A stretch of 64,000 bases of DNA, from NCBI GenBank assembly GCA_033060915.1, contig CM065383.1, positions 11,294,001 to 11,358,000 on the forward strand, in the 5' to 3' direction. The notes beneath the pieces are model-generated. The model was given only the letters and a program-made list of their open reading frames with translations. It made no database searches and had not been told where the DNA came from. Below, in pieces: positions 25,824 through 37,637 of this stretch. This DNA is from Euryodendron excelsum. Its lineage: Eukaryota > Streptophyta > Magnoliopsida > Ericales > Pentaphylacaceae. The translations under genes and the position numbers were made by a program. Numbering within the stretch: position 1 is the first letter of the stretch; each line of letters starts with the position of its first letter.

Positions 25824-25999
25824 TATGATTTTATAAGGGAATGCATGGACCAACTAGCATGGTCAGTAACTCGTATTAGGAGCTACAAAACCCACAAAGT
25901 TCAACAATGTTTGTGCGAATGTGAAACCAATGGGACACCTTCCATGGAACTGATTTGGATGGTCCTCTTGTCCTATCCTAGAAATTATGTGAGCAAGTC

Positions 26000-26033
<34 letters not shown>

Positions 26034-27716
26034 TGAGATCAAATTTGTATCACTATGAGGTGTGCATGGGCCAGTTGCATGTTCTCCAAACTCCATCAAA
26101 GATCTACAAATGAAACTCCATAGAAGGGATTGGAAGATACCATTGTCCTCTCCATGCATCTGCTAGGCATGGTGGTGGTCCATGTAGCCATGTAGGGCAT
26201 GAAAATCATCTCATCGATACCCATCAAAGTCTACGTTGTGGGCAACATTGCTTGCTTTGTCTTCCTCAACCCTACATAGATGTTCCCCTAAACCCTGATT
26301 AGTCAAAGCCATCAATCTTTTGTCATGGACACACTAAACATCTTGTAAATCACCATGTCGAATACTTGTATGATATGCAAGCTTTCTTATTAAATTATAG
26401 TAGGTGACAAAAAAAAAAAAAGCTCACACGTACTCTCTGATTGATCAGTGGAGAAAATCTCCTGTTACCAACAAAACTTGATTAATTTTATTTTTTGTTC
26501 TATGGTTGCTAGTGCGTCGCTTTCTCATAGAAGCGACAGATCAATGACCTAGTAGTGAGATCCTATTGGAATCAGACCATTATATTAATGCAATCTATAA
26601 AGTTCTTTTCCTTAATGGCTATTTTCTAGGTTTTAGTGGAACATGGATAGGGATGATCCTTGGTCCTGTTTAAGAATCACCAAAGCAAACAGTTAAAAAA
26701 AAAACACATAATCACAGTTTTACTCCTGAGATGCTTCCCCTGTTATTATATATATAAATATATATATGTATATTGATGGCTTGTATTTATCTATGTTCTT
26801 TGCACATATAGTACTTGTGGTACAACATAATTTGGTGTAGCAACAACTATATATATATAATTCTTCATCATCGATCATAATATATTTTATGCATTTGAGT
26901 AACTTTCAAGCAGACAACTTTGTCTTGCGCCTGCCAGCCTCTCTCACTATCTTCACATATAGTTTCAAACTTAGGTGGATGGACCATATACGTGCATATA
27001 TTGCAGTGACATCACAATGAGGTGTGTTACAGAGAGGAGCTAAGGAGATATTAATCAAGCTAAAATACATCACTTTTTTAACAAAAGATCTATCTTTTAA
27101 GTAGTTCTAGAACTAAAAAGAAGAAGAATTCGCATTGGTAAACCGCGATTATGGTGGTAGTATTATATATATCAACACGATTATAATTAGACGGCCAAGC
27201 ATGCTTACAAGAGAATAAAATCATTTTGTAGGGTAGAGATCTCACGCACTGATCATCTTATTTTATACACTCTTCATCCTAAAGATTGCATAGAATAAGC
27301 TTCCAGTAGTCCAAGAGAGATACACCATCCCATGTGCTCCATCAACCTTTCTTACAATTTTTAAAAAAAAAGAACATAAAATATCACAAGCTAGTTTTTG
27401 TAGGAATAATGGGTAGTTAAAGCCTAACACAGGTGGTTTAAGAAGAAATGGATAGGGATTCTTTGCTTCATATTATTTATGCTTAAAATAAATAAAGCTA
27501 TATCATTAGTTAAAGGCACTCGAGAAGGCCATTGATTGATGAAGTTCTTTTCACTAAAGGGTTTACATATAATATAGAAATTGTTGTTTGAGATTAGCAA
27601 GAACATACGTAATGTGAAACAAGCCCTTGATTAGAATTATCGATTAAGAGCTCATCTAGCCATTACTGATACCTAATCACCGTCAACATCAAAAGAGTAA
27701 TAATACATCTCCATGG

Positions 27717-27741
27717 GGTGGGGATGAGGTGCATCCCCACC
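27717..27741. repeat. Perfect 10-bp hairpin
   Basis: GGTGGGGATG (27717-27726) and CATCCCCACC (27732-27741) are exact reverse complements separated by 5 bases. No function is assigned. Confidence 0.7.
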
Positions 27742-28510
27742 ACGGAGGGTTCAGAGATGTTGAAAGCCAGGCAGTTGGGACGTAATTACACACACGTTGG
27801 GCTAGGATTCGGGTAGAGATTTAAAGCCAGTTCTAAAAGTAAATTAAGCACCAGCCACCCGTGTGGTGATTGCAACTTTTGAGTTGATCTTGGTGGCTAG
27901 CTCTGTCTAGATAGGTATAAACAAAAGTGTGAATTTGAGTTAAAGGTTGAAATGCGCATCTCTTTCATGAGAATAAAGTTAGGTTTCAGATGCAAGTATT
28001 GATATCTCTTTGCTTTAGACGAGAGAACAGAACAAATCCCGTGTGGCACACGGGATGCAAAAGAAGATGCTGAGTTGAAGACCAAGGAAAGGTAGAGAAG
28101 ATTGATGCAACCCATAAATATATCAACAGCAACTTGGGATACATTCACACTTCTCAGAAGGTGGGTTTTGATGCCTTCAAATGTAAATGACTTTCTTTGC
28201 ACTCTTTGCTTTAAATACTCGAGTCCGTGGGCAGCTCCTTTTAAGAATTTTGGCCCATTTTATTAATAGGATCATAATTTGGGAACACCAAAAAGCGTAA
28301 AAAATATAAGTTGAAAAATTACAAGGGACCAGGTAGACAGTAACCCTACACGACCTCAAGAAGTCAGTCGTGTCAGTCGAAGGATTAAACACTTGTCGCA
28401 AAAATATAATAAAAGGGTCTCCAATAGAAAATTCAATTGATTGGCATGATCCACAGTTATCGTGTGGCTTCAGCTGTTGCAAAAACGGTGATAAGGGTCT
28501 CCAAATCCTT

Positions 28511-28534
28511 CTACCCCCATAAAATCGGGGGTAG
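28511..28534. repeat. Perfect 8-bp hairpin
   Basis: CTACCCCC and GGGGGTAG are exact reverse complements around an 8-base loop, about 350 bp downstream of the CLASRP stop codon. It may lie in or just past the 3' UTR. No function is assigned. Confidence 0.65.
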
Positions 28535-28888
28535 AACCGATTACTGGCTTTGCCTAAACCACAATTCAAAATTCCATGTTCCTAGCAATATCGAAAACAA
28601 AGAGAAGTGTAGCATTGTTCAAGCAAGGGCTAATAATATTAATTACTCGCAGACTCATATTACGTACAATGCAGTAAAACTTGCAAAATGTTTGACCAGA
28701 GCACAAAGCACAAGTGATTGCACAAATGTCTGGCAACAGCTTTCTCTTACAAAATCGTCATGACAATTCCGCATACAAGGACATGAGAGGTAGCTGAAGG
28801 CTACTGCTGCTCTTTTTCCTGGTTTCTTATTTCAGAGAACAGACTGCTGCTTGTTATCCTCACTGCCACCCCAGCTACAATATCTTTG

Positions 28889-31373
28889 TCAATACCTTGA
28901 ACGGCTTCTTACCCTGCAGCATTAACTCTCTCATCAGTGTCGAAGTGTGCATAAAGGTAAAATTCAAAGTAGCAAAGCAAAAATAATAGAATCACCTTGG
29001 AGAGCGAGAGTGGGAGATGGAGTGAGAGTGAGAACGAGAGCGGGAGCGTGAACGGGAATAAGATCGCCGAGAACTCCTGCTTCTACTTGGACTTCTGCTG
29101 CGCCTATGTCTTCTGCAGTAAACACATTTGATTGCACCCGAGGATGGAAAAAATTAGTTAGCTTGAATATTCACAAACCTCACTAGAAGGGTGTCAAATA
29201 CAATAGGTAAAGTAAGGCATAACCATTCCAAAGTTGTTAAAACTTAAAGGAGCCTAGGCCTTGAAAAAGCCCCAAGCTCATCAAGGCTCAAAGAAAGCGC
29301 CTCATTCTATACCAAGCCCTTTTAGTCAAGCCCACATAAAGCCTGAGCTAACTCTCAGTTCATATGTCAAAAAATTCACCTTTCTGTATCTGTGTTACAT
29401 ATTTCATATTGCTTTCAGTCTAAGTATATTTAATATAGATGCATATGACACACACACCTTATTTCACTTAGACTTGTGTAGTTGTGTTTTATGTTGCAAC
29501 TTGCACTTAGGCTCTACAGAACCTCGGCATGATAGTGTGCCTTGAGCATTTAACAATTATGACCCATTCAACGCAAAAAAGACGGAAGAGATTACTTTTT
29601 TGTGAATCAAACTTCTTTCCTGAATCCACGAACATCAGCAATTTTTATTAAGAACAAGAATATTTATAGCAGACCTATATGAAGTAGAACTTTATGAAAA
29701 CACACATACAGAGTAGAGCTTTTTGCAGGATTATAGTATAGGAAAGGTCACTCAAAGCTATATGTGAACTGTGCAGAAGTAAAGGAAAAGACAACCAAAG
29801 TAAGACTCATACAAGAAGAGACAATATAGTATCAGATGGAGAATCCGTCTTTCTTCTACCTTCCATTTCTTCTCATCATTCATTTTCAATCCAGAAGAAG
29901 AACATGAAGAAAATTTATATATATATGAGAGAATCAATATTCATAGTTAAGCAAGTAGCAGACAGTGTATAGCATGTTACTCCAGCAAGATAACAGAAGC
30001 CTTTCATCAAAAAGCTCATTTCAAACTGGCTTCATGCTTATGAATGTTATCGATTCCAATTTAGTATAAAATCATGTCATCTAATCATCAGCTTGCAATA
30101 ACAGATGCAAAGACATCAAACGTGCTAGAACTTAGTATGTAATATAGAAACAAATGCAACCTGGTATCAGATTTTGCACAATTTGACTGCCCTGAACTGA
30201 CATGGTTATAAAAGTGAACCTCCTAAATCAATCTGCATTCCCAGATCCAATTATATATTAGTTGAATTCTATCTCTATATGACCAGAATATTATACATTT
30301 CACAAAGAATATGTTTCCATTTGTTATTATACTTTTATACCATTCCATCTATAATTCAGACAAATTGCACTGACTCATCCAAATTGGTTGGTCCCAGACC
30401 CAGCTTTAATTTGGCTGGCTGTGACACAAATCTCATACAAAATCTTCTGTCCAGACCAGGATGAAACCAATTTGGACTTACCCCACCAGCATAATAATCT
30501 GAAAATAGCATCTATGCTAGGGATAGCCATTACTTCACAACCCAATTCCAAAATTTTATTTTATTTTTGTTTCTTCACTTTCAATTGTTCTTTCAAATTT
30601 TGCCTTATAATTATTCATGCTCATGAGGTTGGGGTTCATGACTCAAAATAATAACAAAAACTTAAATACCATCACATGTCAGACGCGAGCGTCATTTCTT
30701 ATCTTTCCAACTATATCTAAGGCCATGATCTGAAAGGATTTAAAGAAGGCTATGACTCCAAGTAGAACTGAATGGTGAAATTGTACCAAACGAAAGTAGT
30801 TGTAATTAACGCTTTGTTGAGTTGAACTCTATCTAAACTATATCTTCTATTACAAACTCAAAACATTCTTTTGCCCTTTGTTCTCATGAGTCGACCAAAC
30901 ACACCTTGCCCATAAATGCATAATATTCTGAATGACTAATTCATTGGAAACAAGAAACTGCAGTCCCACCGAACAAAACAGAGAATGATGATGGATTCAA
31001 ATCAACATAGCATCACTCCCAACTACTTGAGTACGCTGCCTAAATCCTTCTCCACTTGGCTCCATCAAGATTTTAGAGTCAAGTCCTAAACCTAGATCAT
31101 CTTTGAAGGGGTCACTATAAACACACAAAATGATGATCTCCTAGGCATAAAATATAGTGCACAATTATGCAGTCCATCTTTATTGCAAATAAGAAATGTA
31201 TCATGCTACCTCGGAGGAGATCGACTGTAGCTTCTGCTGTGGCTGCGACGCCTATGTCGACTTAATCGGCTTGTTTCTGCAAGTTTCTCAAGCCTCTGGC
31301 GCTCCTGTTCTCTTTTCTTGGCGATTTCAACAGCAGTATCTTTCTTAACTGTGGAAGAAATAAATCAGGACAC

Positions 31374-31404
<31 letters not shown>

Positions 31405-34400
31405 ATGATAAATGCAACCATATAACAGCAACGTGAGGGGAAATATAAGAGAAGGGGAAAAAGATAAAAAGATAGAAAATCACTTCCTATCAACCTCCAC
31501 CGCATGGCAACAGATAACATTGGATTACCTGCTTTATTACTAAAGTACAGATAAATTAGGATATACTTTGTTTGTTAAGCTGCCTGCTCATGATTCGTTT
31601 AAGCCGCTCTTGAGGTGTTTCCTTCTTCTCCCCTGGTTGCTTAGAGAGGCCCCCACTACTTGTTGACTTGCTTAACTTAGCTAATGCCGACGAAGTACTG
31701 TCCATGGAACAAACATAGCAAACAAAAATAAGCAGAACAATAAGATCCTCACTAACCACACAAACACCTGTTAAGCTGCAACTGAGTATAAGTTGATAAC
31801 ACCCATTTAAACCTAAAAATATGAAATACCTCAATTCTGGTTTCGACACTTTAGTAGTATTCTTTTCCATATCAAGGGATACATTGGAAGCAGGATCAAT
31901 ATGCAGGGCCTCAAGTATCTGACCAGATGATGGCCTGCAGAAAAGCATAAGCATTAGACACACCCGTCTCAATGCTTTTAGGCAACTTGGTAAATTGATA
32001 TAAAGTCCATTTCAGGGAAAACGAGCTTCAAAAAGGAAGCTTCCTGCCCTCTCCCTCTCGACAATTATGGTGATAACCTAAGCCTCCTATATTCTAAACT
32101 GCAAAAGTTTGCCTCAGGTAACATTATGGAGGATAAGCTGCAGGAGAGTAAAGATTTTCCAATCTATCTTTGCAAGAATTAAAGGTCAAGTGCCCCAACC
32201 GATTCAACACATCAGTTTGGGCTGGAGGAGACACTGGTGGAGAGAATCCTTCAAGCTTTGGCTCATCCACATCAGCAGATCCACCGAATTCAGTAATATA
32301 CTCTATTTTAGAAGCCTTTGATTTGTTTCGATGACGATCATCAGACTGCACACCACGAGCATAGAGCCTTGAGTGCTTTGGGGAGTATGAACGTGACCTA
32401 GATCTCAATCTGCCAACATAAAACAACAACAACCTTCATACAACGAGTCACTACATTAGAAAAAAAACCAAAAAAGAAAAAGAAAAACGAACATAGCAGA
32501 CCTTCTAGAACGAGAATAAGCCTCGTAAGTTGGACTTCGTCTAGACTCCCTGCAAGTTATGGGAGTATTAAGTACTTCAGCCTACACAATACTCAGTTAA
32601 ACCATTTCACATCGAGGGTTGTTCACCACCAACTCATCCAAAAGCTTAAGCCATTAGAAAGAGATGTAAATTCATTATTTATGCTCCCTATCATAGCTGT
32701 GCAAGTGAAAGTATTCAACAAATATGCAATGAGATTTGAACACGGACCTTGCCTTCTCAGAAAGCATGTTGAATTGTTAACCATCAACTCATCTAAAAGC
32801 TTAACATGTTCGAGAGAGCAGTAACCTAAGAAGCACGGACACTAATACGGGTACAGATACGAACACGGGGTACGGCAATTTATAAAAATGAGGAGAAGAA
32901 TATGGCGGGGACACGATAAAAATATATTTCTTATATATTTTATTTGCTATGTATATGAATGTTATATCCATAAATTACCAAAAATTATAGAAAATAATGC
33001 TAATTCAACATGAAAAAAACACTGAAACCATAATTTAGTCATCATTTAACATAATGATGAAAACACATTTATAATTTCAACGTGAAATGCGTTTCATGGG
33101 TATTTAAGTGATGGATACCTGTTACTAGCGTATCTATTCAAAAATTTATAAATAAAAATTCAAGACACCAATTGGTGTGTCCGAGGAGTACGTATTTCCG
33201 ACGTGTATCCAACATGGAAACGACACCCTATTAGAAATGTGCGTGCTTCTTAGGAGGTAACTTAATTATTTATTTCTTCACAGTTTACATGATTTCTGAT
33301 GCTGTATAGAATATCTCACCAACCAAATGTAGAAAGATAACATATTAGTGTTGACCTGTAGGGATCGTGAGAAAGCACACGAGTGCCAGTAATCCAGGCA
33401 GCTTCTCTTTCTCTCTCCCTTTCTATCTGAGATACCTTCCTCCTTTCCTTGCGACTAAGCTTCCTCTGGAAAATTCAGAGATACCCAGGACAGACAATTT
33501 AAGCACAAGTGAAATATCCAAAGTAAAGTGTCCAAATCTACAGTTTTCACAAACTTACAAACTTACAATTGAAGGATCCCCCTTGACAACTTCTTTTTGC
33601 CTCCTTTCCTCCTCTTTAGCTTTTTTATCCATGTAAACAAGCCAACCATACCTCTTGACACCAAATTCTTTTGCAATTTTCTCCATCTCTTCATCATTGC
33701 TGTCATCGCTGTTAAAATCCTCATCGTCGTCATCCTCATCTTCGTCGTCGTCATCGCCATCAGAATAATGAGTTTCCTCTTTTCCATCCCCTTCATAAGA
33801 GAAACCCACCTGTGAATATGAACCTTTGCTTGCTGGAGCCTGAGCTGGGTGAGATCTACCAGATATACGAAGAAATACGAGATGTTATGGGAAGAATAAC
33901 TCACAATATCAAACATGCTACATCTACGTTAGTTGAGAAATGGCTTCTAGCATCTCCACAAATAGAATGCAAGATTGATCGTAATAGCACGGAGGAACTG
34001 CTCGCACATTTTAGTAATTAGCAAGTAAATTTTCTGCTTTTGCGTGCTTCTAGAACTCAAAATTTACAAGGCTAAATAACAATATAATTCACTTGAGAGA
34101 GAAAAGAAAAAAAAAAATAAAGAATTCTCTGCGAACAAAATTGTTGAACCTGTCAGATCCAAATGGAGTAGCAGCCTTTGTCTCAATCTCTTGATTCACA
34201 TGTTGCAAACCCTCCTCATCAGTAACTATTAGAAAACAATACTTGGCTGGTAAAACTGTTATTAGATAAATCCCTCGCCAAAAGAATGACTCCAAACAAT
34301 CATGCATAATAATTGTCACGGATTGCCATGTCATAGCAGGAAGGTAGATGAAGTGGAAGATAAATGAGTGTTCATAAATTCAACAGATGATCCAAAAATA

Positions 34401-37400
34401 AAAAAAAAGTACCGACATCCTCTACGTTGATGCTTAATTAAATCCCGATAACGCTCAAAATTAACAAACTCTTCTAATTCTTCTTCTTCCTCTGTCTTCT
34501 CTGGGGCCCGAAAACGTCGAGAACTAGAATCTCGGATAAAATCAAGAAGAGCACGACCATCAAATCTGTAAAGAGTAAAAAGGATCAATAAAGCGGAACA
34601 CCTTCCCCAACACTCAATACACAAATGCACAGAGGCAATGTACCTGTCAATCAAAATATCTTGTTTCCCATTCCAAGGTATCCTGATATAGAATAAAAAG
34701 ATTAGCTTAAATCAAGATGTAAAACTAGATACTCGACCATGATGGCACTTGGAAGTTTGAACAATGAAGACAAGCTGATTGCATGACAAAGGATATGATG
34801 GTAGATTAAAATAATATAAGATTCTACTCTGAGCGAAGATACGACATGCTGGTAATTTGTTTTGCAGTAGGCTAAAACTTCAGTCGTTCAGTTAGAGACT
34901 TAGAGCAAGGTCTGAAAGCAGCCGATGTATTAAGTAATGATCGCCACGTAATCGGTGGCCACTGAACTCGTTACAAGCACAGGCCATTACAGCATATGAC
35001 TTATAGAAAACAGCAGTTTCTTCATTTGCTCCTATCTCTTCCGCTTATTAAATGAGTTCCTTAGCCTCCAAGACATTGAGAAATTGTTAGACCTACTGAA
35101 TATAAGGAGCAAATATAGGAGATTTGGGTGTAGATCTTCAATCCAAAAAATCAAATGTTGTTCAGTTTATAGCATACTAGGTAAGCTCCATCACTTTCTG
35201 ATGTTTTTTTTTTTTTTTCATCTTTTCATTTTTATGGGGTTGTTTCATGGTAAATTTGTCACGGGTAACCTAGATCTACTTAGTTTAGGTTACATTTGTT
35301 GGTGACCAATTGGATCTTGCCATATACTTTGCTCTAAGTCCATTCCTCAACACAACTAAATTCTTTGATGGCAATTTTTTTTCCTCTTTGATTTATCAGT
35401 AGCACCTATAAATATGATACGAATTTAAAAAATAAAATATTATTTCAATTAGTGACTACTAACTAGTACCATTTAATTTATGTGAATTTCCTATTTCTTT
35501 AATTTTTAATATAATAAATATTTGGAAACTCATATCATTGAATCTAAAATTATTCTTTGGTTCCTGTTAATTCCCTCTTTTTTTCTTTTTGTAAGAAGCA
35601 TGAATACTATATGACACAACACAAACAGGCAGACATGTCACTTTTCAAAACATCAAGATACAATACAGCAAGTACACATCAACAATAATATATATATATA
35701 TATATTCATGAAAATAATAACTATTTAAATTTTACGTTAAAAATAAATTTATATATTTTATATAAGTAATTACAAATATATCTATATTTTATTTAAAATA
35801 GTAAGAAATCACTTTTGACATTCTAAATATTGAAAAAGAAGTGAGAACAAAAAATCTAAATATCTATTTCAAAAAACTCAAGCATATCCATATACAAATT
35901 GAAATTTTTAGGCATAGAATTCCTAAAATAAAAAAGAATAAAGGAGGCTGGATTAATAGAATAAGTCCACATCATGTTGATTTTATCATTGAATCCCAAC
36001 TTAGTTTCTTCAAACTTGCAATATTTTTCACGTGTCTAACAGAAGGACACGCATGTCCAAGTGATGGACATGTGTCTCCCATGCGTCCAAAATCTTCTTT
36101 GATCCTAAGTAGTTAAAAAATTAATAAAACACGTTTAGACTCGTATTAGACATGCCAAGAAGTGTATAACACTTGTTGACACAAGCATAACACCTTCTTA
36201 AAAGTGTATGTGCTTCTTCGTTTCTTACTTATATAGATGACTTTTTGTAGATATCAATAAATTTGCCATTAAATCTTAGGCCTCATTTGGTAACGTTTAT
36301 TATTTTTGTTTTTTATTTTTTTTAAAAAAAAAACAAAAAATAGCGGTTGTTTAAATTTTTTTTATTTTTTTACAAAATTTGAAAAAAAAAAAAGAAACTA
36401 AAAACACTAAAATGGGTGTATTCTCTCTTACCAAAATATTAGTCTAGTACTATTGGCACAACAATAACTTATAAATGCTCGTCACCAGACCACAAAAAAC
36501 ACACAACAAAAATACATAACAAAAAACGAAAACTAACAGCGTTACCAAACGGGCCCTTATAATTTGTAAACTAAAAGTCATAAGCGCAACTAACCTTATC
36601 CTCTTTACAGACGGAAGTTGCGATAGTGATGAAAGGAATTGGAATGAGATTAACCTATTATACTCAGCTGGTAGATTTGACAATACACAAGTTATAAAAT
36701 TTAATAATCCACCAAGTGCATGCTTTACACTGTTACTACTTAGTTTATTGAATAAAACAATTAGTGGCATATTCTCAGTGTTGTTTCTTTTATTTTTTTG
36801 TTTTTTTTAAACTAGTTAGCAGTAATTCCTTGTGGTTCTCTTACTCTTGGTCAAATTGTACAAATTAACCTTTGTTTCAATATGTTATGCTACTTGTGTA
36901 CTTCTAACGCCTTAGATAAGAATTATGTAAATTATGCATTGGTTATCAGGAGAATTTTATCATATCTTAGAGCTTAAGTGACTTTTGGTAATGAAAAAAG
37001 TATGTTTATTCCTCTAGACAGCAACTTTAAAAATAAAAAAATTATTACCGATATTAAAACATGTCTATAAATTGAAACAAAAATCATTTTAAACATAGAC
37101 AACGTGATTTTGGAATCAAAACATGTGAATCGATAGAATTTGGCAGAGCTACGAAAGAAAACAAATCATAACTATGCCAGCCAGGCGTGTTAGACCCTAT
37201 TTCCAAGTCACCTCACCAATGGCCGTAACTGTTACTTGAAACCTTGGTTCAAAGGGATTAGAATTCAAAAACAAAAAAAAAAAAAAAAAAAACTTGATAA
37301 GTTCAGGATACTAATTGAATAACAGTGAAGGATAACATAGGGTTGGATTATAATTATAATACTCCCTGACAAAGGTTGTTTAGGACTATTTTCCTGTCCT

Positions 37401-37604
37401 GTTTAGCACTTCACGGAAAACGGAGAAAAGACTTTACCTTTTATAATTATTTTGTTTTTTTTGGTAAGTGGGGAAGAATTCTACTTTCAATATATTATCA
37501 TTACACCATTAAAGTTTCGCACTATTAAGCAAACATCACCACCCTTGTTTGTGCACAAAGAATTAAACGTTTTATTCACCCCACAAACAACAAACAAACA
37601 CACA

Positions 37605-37637
<33 letters not shown>

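Larger units (their letters stand above)
25824..28888. other. Intergenic downstream of CLASRP
   Basis: AT-rich sequence with a GA microsatellite (26003..26031), TA-rich runs near 26745-26775 and 26850-26860, and two short perfect hairpins listed separately. The right end should contain the CLASRP 3' UTR. No coding region is convincing, although several open frames of about 100 aa exist between 27897 and 28763. Confidence 0.4.
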
